Source: Kiritimatiellales bacterium (lineage in GTDB: Bacteria > Verrucomicrobiota > Kiritimatiellia > Kiritimatiellales > Pontiellaceae). From it: a stretch of 7,866 bases of DNA. Location: assembly GCA_015486775.1 (NCBI GenBank), contig WFRA01000422.1, forward strand, positions 1 to 7,866, given 5' to 3'. Both the position numbers and the translations under genes were made by a program. A model generated the notes under the pieces. It was not told the DNA's origin and did no database searches. It was given only the letters and a program-made list of their open reading frames with translations. Each line of letters starts with the position of its first letter. Position 1 is the stretch's first letter. Below are positions 4,865 to 7,866 of the stretch, in pieces.

Positions 4865-7594
4865 ATGAACAGACGACAAAAAACGATCCCGGGATGCTCC
4901 ATACGCCGCTTCATGCCGACCGTTGCGCTGGCCATGGTACCGGCCGCCGCATCGGCTCGAGAAAACCCGGCACCGATCGGCTTCCCCGTCGAAATGAGCA
5001 TGACCGCATTTTTGATTATCGGCGGATTGCTACTACTTTCGATCGTCCTTCTGTTTGTGTTTCAAAAACGGTTCAACTCGACACGCAAGGAACTGCAAGA
5101 TCTAGTCGGAGAACTAGACCACGCCCGCCAGCGACTCGCCGAAACCAAGAAGTCGCTCGAGACGACCGGGCAGGATCTACGGGACACCGCCCAGCGCTAC
5201 CAGGGAATCCTCTTCGATGCCCAGGTCGGCATGTTCCAGATGGATCTCGACGGCACAACCACCTACATCAACGCGGCGCTGGAGGAACTTTCAGGCCTCT
5301 ATCCCAAAAAAGCGCTGAAGGAGGGGATCCAGTCCGCCATCCATCCCGACGACCGCGAACGGTTCGACCGGGAATGGAAAGCCTTTGCCGACGACGACAA
5401 GCCGCTGGCTGTCCGCTTCCGCTTCAAACCGGCCAGAGGCGGCCATGAGACGCATGTGCTCTGCCGGGCAAGCAAGGTGCTCGACCGCCGAAAGGATGCC
5501 GAAAGCTACATCGGCTGGATTTCGGATGTCACCCCGTTCCACGCGGAGCAGCTCCGGCAGGAAGCCGTCACGGCGCGCTATGCCCGCTTTATCGACGAAA
5601 CCATCGAAGGCCACTACCAGCTCGTTTGCGAAAAACCCATCCCTCTCTCCAACCCGCCCGAAAAGATGGCCGAGGCCATCATGGGCGGCATGGTGCTAGC
5701 CTCCTGCAACGAAACCTTTGCGGCGCAGTATGGCTCCACGCCGACCGCCCTAGAAGGCAAGCACATCGATGCGCTGGACGGGGGATGCGGCCCGTTCAAA
5801 AACGCCGAGTCCATCAGGCAGCTGGTCGAGGCGGAATACAAGCTGCTCAACCTGGAATCGATCCGCCAAGATCCGCGCGGGAACCGCCTCGTCCTGCTCA
5901 ACCAGGCGGTGGGGCTGATCGAAGACGGCAAGCTCGTCGGAATCTGGGGCTCCCAACGAAACATCAGCCAGGAAAAGCGCGAGCGGGAAGCGCTCGTCAG
6001 CCAAGCCCGCTTCATGCACCGCATCCTCGATGCCCTGCCAGCGGATGTCCATGTAAAGGACACCCGCTGCCGCTACCTCTATGCCAGCCGGAAGCTGGCC
6101 GACCGGACCGGCGTCCCCCAGGAGGAGTGGGTTGGAAAAACCATTTTCGAAGTCATGCCCGCCACCCCGCGCAACCACGACAAGAGCGCCATCGAGGTCA
6201 TGAAAACCGGCAAGCTCGTGCGGACGGAGCGCCCCTACGAAACGCGGAAGAAAACCGGATGGATGGAGACCCTCCAAATTCCGCTCGTCTCCGACGACGG
6301 CCTCGTGGAGGGTATGGTGGGTCTGTCGATCGACATCACCGACCGCAAAGCGCGAGAGGAAGAGGCTCAGCACGAAATTCTCCGCAATCTCCGGCTGCGC
6401 GAAACGGAACTCGAGAAGAAGCGGGAGGAATTCCGCGCCAGACTCGAAGAGCACAAGCAGATCGAAAGGGAACTGAAACATAGAGAAAAAAACCTGCTCG
6501 ACCACCAGAGGCAGCTCGAAGAAAAGCTGGCCGCGCGGCTGGCCGAACTGGAATCCGAAACCGACAAACGCAAGAAATGGGAAGAGCTCATCTCGATCAA
6601 GGAAGACGAGTTACGCAAGGTCGAGGAGCATTCCAATGCCCGGAACAAACAGCTTGAAGAGGAGATCACCTGCCGCAGACGGATGGAGGCCGAGCTCGAA
6701 ACCAGCCGAACCGAGCTGGAAAAACAGCAGAAAGGTATTGTATCCCTGATCGAGGAGCACGGGAAGGAGGCCGCCGGGCTACTCGAACAAAAACAGAAGG
6801 AGCTATCCCTCGAAAGCTCGGCGCGCAAACAGGCCGAATCCCACCTGAAAAAAACCGAGGCTCATCTGCAAAAGGCTCGAGAGCAGATCAAGACGCTCAC
6901 CCAAGAGCATGCCGTCGAGCTCGAACGCGAAATTGCCGAACGCAATTCTGCGAGGAAAAAGCTACTGCGAAACACGGCGGAGCTCGACGAACTCAAACAG
7001 CAGTTTGCCCTGCGGATCGAACAGGAGACCAAGCAGCTCAAAAAGGAGCTGGCCCAAAAACAGATCCGCGAAAAGGCGCTACGCCAGCAGGAGAAAAAAC
7101 TCGAAGGGCGCATCAAGAAGCTCAAGGAGACACTACAGCTCAAGACCAAGGAGCACAGCGAGCAGATCCAGGCGCACGAAAAAGCCGAGGCGCTACGCAA
7201 GCAGGCAGAGGAAAAACTTGAGCAGATGAATACCCGCCAGAACCAGATGGTCGAGCGCGAGGCGCAAAAGCTAAGCCTCAACATTGCCGAAATCCGGCTT
7301 GGGGAAGTCAAGCTACGCAAGCAGATCGGTGACCTCCAGCAGGAAAAAGAACGGCTGGAAAAAGAGCTCCGAGAGATGCACATCGCCTTCGAGGCCAGCC
7401 AGCGCAACGTTGAATCCATGATCGAGCAGCAAACCGAAGCACTGCAAAAACAGCTCGACCGGCACAAGCGGAACGAATCCACCCTGCAAAAGAAGGTCAA
7501 AGAGCTTCAGCAAGCCACTAGCACCGGGGAAGAACACGAATCTCCCATCGAATGGCCTGCAAAATCCAAGCAGAAGATCGCCGGTGCGGCATAG
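4865..7594 (+). CDS. Membrane-anchored triple-PAS protein with giant coiled coil and no catalytic output domain
   Basis: 909 residues from ATG 4865, which has GAGG at 4852-4855 (9-nt spacing). ATG 4850 and the upstream ATG at 4757 lie in frame but have no good site, and the latter overlaps the preceding gene. Residues 1-31 are signal-peptide-like ('PTVALAMVPAAASA'), and residues 45-66 are a transmembrane helix ('MTAFLIIGGLLLLSIVLLFV'). A short coiled linker (70-110) precedes three PAS domains at about 110-224, 237-370 and 378-495. Each ends in the usual way: 'YIGWISDVTPFHAEQ', 'LVGIWGSQRNISQEKRERE' and 'VGLSIDITDRKAREEE'. Residues 496-882 are almost unbroken coiled coil. There is no histidine-kinase H-box or ATPase, no GGDEF, EAL or HD-GYP motif, no methyl-accepting hairpin signature and no DNA-binding domain. 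It is probably co-transcribed with the beta-helix gene. It likely senses a cytoplasmic ligand or redox state and passes the signal through the coil to an unknown partner. Confidence 0.88.
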   Translation: MNRRQKTIPGCSIRRFMPTVALAMVPAAASARENPAPIGFPVEMSMTAFLIIGGLLLLSIVLLFVFQKRFNSTRKELQDLVGELDHARQRLAETKKSLETTGQDLRDTAQRYQGILFDAQVGMFQMDLDGTTTYINAALEELSGLYPKKALKEGIQSAIHPDDRERFDREWKAFADDDKPLAVRFRFKPARGGHETHVLCRASKVLDRRKDAESYIGWISDVTPFHAEQLRQEAVTARYARFIDETIEGHYQLVCEKPIPLSNPPEKMAEAIMGGMVLASCNETFAAQYGSTPTALEGKHIDALDGGCGPFKNAESIRQLVEAEYKLLNLESIRQDPRGNRLVLLNQAVGLIEDGKLVGIWGSQRNISQEKREREALVSQARFMHRILDALPADVHVKDTRCRYLYASRKLADRTGVPQEEWVGKTIFEVMPATPRNHDKSAIEVMKTGKLVRTERPYETRKKTGWMETLQIPLVSDDGLVEGMVGLSIDITDRKAREEEAQHEILRNLRLRETELEKKREEFRARLEEHKQIERELKHREKNLLDHQRQLEEKLAARLAELESETDKRKKWEELISIKEDELRKVEEHSNARNKQLEEEITCRRRMEAELETSRTELEKQQKGIVSLIEEHGKEAAGLLEQKQKELSLESSARKQAESHLKKTEAHLQKAREQIKTLTQEHAVELEREIAERNSARKKLLRNTAELDELKQQFALRIEQETKQLKKELAQKQIREKALRQQEKKLEGRIKKLKETLQLKTKEHSEQIQAHEKAEALRKQAEEKLEQMNTRQNQMVEREAQKLSLNIAEIRLGEVKLRKQIGDLQQEKERLEKELREMHIAFEASQRNVESMIEQQTEALQKQLDRHKRNESTLQKKVKELQQATSTGEEHESPIEWPAKSKQKIAGAA
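6350..7510 (+). repeat. Degenerate PAS-linker-like repeats forming the coiled coil (protein level)
   Basis: Within the triple-PAS protein a pattern of charged residues then L-x6/7-L recurs about nine times, resembling the 'ERKxAExxLRxSExxL' helix that normally links PAS domains. Examples are 'CRRRMEAELETSRTEL', 'ARKQAESHLKKTEAHL', 'QIREKALRQQEKKL' and 'EKAEALRKQAEEKL'. The first leucine of each falls at residues 537, 575, 611, 661, 700, 739, 777, 824 and 874, giving spacings of 36-39 or 47-50. The copies are too diverged to be plain DNA repeats. Confidence 0.55.
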
Positions 7595-7607
7595 GCGGCG
7601 GCCATCC

Positions 7608-7636
7608 TTGACAGCCCGCCACGGGACACCTACCGT
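7608..7636 (+). promoter_or_regulatory. Sigma-70-type promoter giving a probable leaderless mRNA
   Basis: TTGACA at 7608-7613 is a perfect -35 box. After a 17-bp spacer comes TACCGT at 7631-7636, which matches TATAAT at the first, second and last positions. A start 6-7 nt beyond the -10 would fall on or next to the ATG at 7643, and no Shine-Dalgarno sequence precedes that ATG, so the mRNA is probably leaderless. It lies just after the triple-PAS gene's stop, making the next gene an independent unit. Confidence 0.6.
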
Positions 7637-7639
7637 GGC
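7618..7639 (+). promoter_or_regulatory. Inverted repeat overlapping the -10 box, possible operator
   Basis: GCCACGG (7618-7624) and CCGTGGC (7633-7639) are a perfect 7-bp inverted repeat around an 8-bp centre. It covers the second half of the promoter spacer and the -10 box. It could be a repressor operator or a short hairpin. With no T-run it is not a standard terminator for the upstream gene. Chance in GC-rich DNA is also possible. Confidence 0.4.
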
Positions 7640-7642
7640 ACC

Positions 7643-7866
7643 ATGAAAAAACGCTTCCTCACGCTCCTACTCAGTGCCGCATCGCTTGCTCAGGCCAATC
7701 CCTTTCCAGAAACCTGGGCCTATCTCATGAAAGGCGAGGAAAAATATTTCCCTGCCCGCTCGCCCATCACGGATGTCGCCTGCTTTAGCGCGCAGGTCGA
7801 CGGCGACGGCAACCTAAAAGGCGGCCATCCGGCTCCTCCCACCCTGCCCGGCGCGCACCCCGGAAC
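7643..7866 (+). CDS. Secreted protein, N-terminal part only (cut by window edge); possibly GH18-like
   Basis: 74 codons are visible before the right edge, with no stop. The start 'MKKRFLTLLLSAASLAQA' is a good Sec signal peptide, with likely cleavage after 'AQA'. The mature start 'NPFPETWAYLMKGEEKYFPA' and the following 'SPITDVACFSAQVDGDGNL' resemble, from memory, the first strands of family-18 glycoside-hydrolase-like (chitinase-fold) secreted proteins known from spirochaetes, where a 'W-Y-L-M-x-G-E-E' strand and a 'P-I-T-D-V-x-x-F-x-A-x-V' strand begin the barrel. The catalytic DxxDxDxE region would lie beyond the window, so this assignment is tentative. ATG 7643 has no ribosome binding site but sits right behind a TTGACA promoter, which explains the choice of start. 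It is transcribed separately from the triple-PAS gene. Confidence 0.7.
   Translation, partial: MKKRFLTLLLSAASLAQANPFPETWAYLMKGEEKYFPARSPITDVACFSAQVDGDGNLKGGHPAPPTLPGAHPG

Noticed and set aside
6862..7500. Minus-strand Ser/Cys/Phe-rich frame opposite the PAS protein's coil (with a similar one at 6367-6828)
   Set aside because: Antisense of Lys/Glu/Gln-rich codons gives Phe/Leu/Ser/Cys. These are shadows of the coiled coil with no start signals.
7614..7642. Inverted repeat 7618-7639 as terminator of the triple-PAS gene
   Set aside because: The stem is only 7 bp, no T-run follows, and it overlaps a consensus promoter. An operator or chance explains it better.
1..7866. CRISPR array, tRNA/rRNA, insertion sequence or prophage module
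   Set aside because: No regularly spaced direct repeats, cloverleaf, transposase or integrase motifs, or terminal inverted repeats were seen on reading both strands.

Overview
The window looks like chromosome from a GC-rich, Gram-negative-type bacterium. My best guess is the Verrucomicrobiota/Kiritimatiellota side of the PVC group. This rests on style only: a secreted beta-strand-repeat protein opening with a 'WRG...W.DAYKW...VPKEDEAVHF' pattern often seen in that group, a consensus TTGACA promoter with a divergent -10 placed against a start codon, and Shine-Dalgarno sites of the GGAG/AAGGAG type. No rRNA, tRNA, CRISPR array, transposase, integrase or phage gene was seen.

Layout. (1) 20-1420, plus: a MATE-family multidrug/cation antiporter, with its reading frame open to the left edge. 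(2) 3577 down to 1550, minus: a tight three-gene operon (gaps of 12 and 21 nt). It encodes a soluble two-part protein of unknown function, a six-helix membrane protein with a long charged coiled-coil tail, and a 54-residue protein with a Phd/RelB-antitoxin-like beginning. The operon ends at a clear intrinsic terminator at 1479-1527, which lies between it and the convergent MATE gene. (3) 3578-3783: a shared divergent control region. (4) 3784-7594, plus: a two-gene unit, made of a secreted beta-helix-like protein with a C-terminal membrane anchor and a 909-residue membrane-anchored protein with three PAS domains and about 390 residues of coiled coil. The latter has no recognisable kinase, GGDEF/EAL or methyl-accepting output. 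(5) 7608-7636: a TTGACA promoter that should produce a leaderless mRNA for a secreted protein cut off by the right edge (7643 onward).

How the genes may work together. The MATE gene and the last partial gene look independent. The divergent pair of operons in the middle is the part I cannot match to a described system. Both arms encode a membrane-anchored protein with a long coiled coil facing the cytoplasm. One arm adds a PAS sensory module and a surface or periplasmic beta-helix protein. The other adds two small soluble proteins whose short modules may be related. A membrane-associated sensing or scaffolding assembly is a reasonable hypothesis, but it is inference from layout and architecture only.
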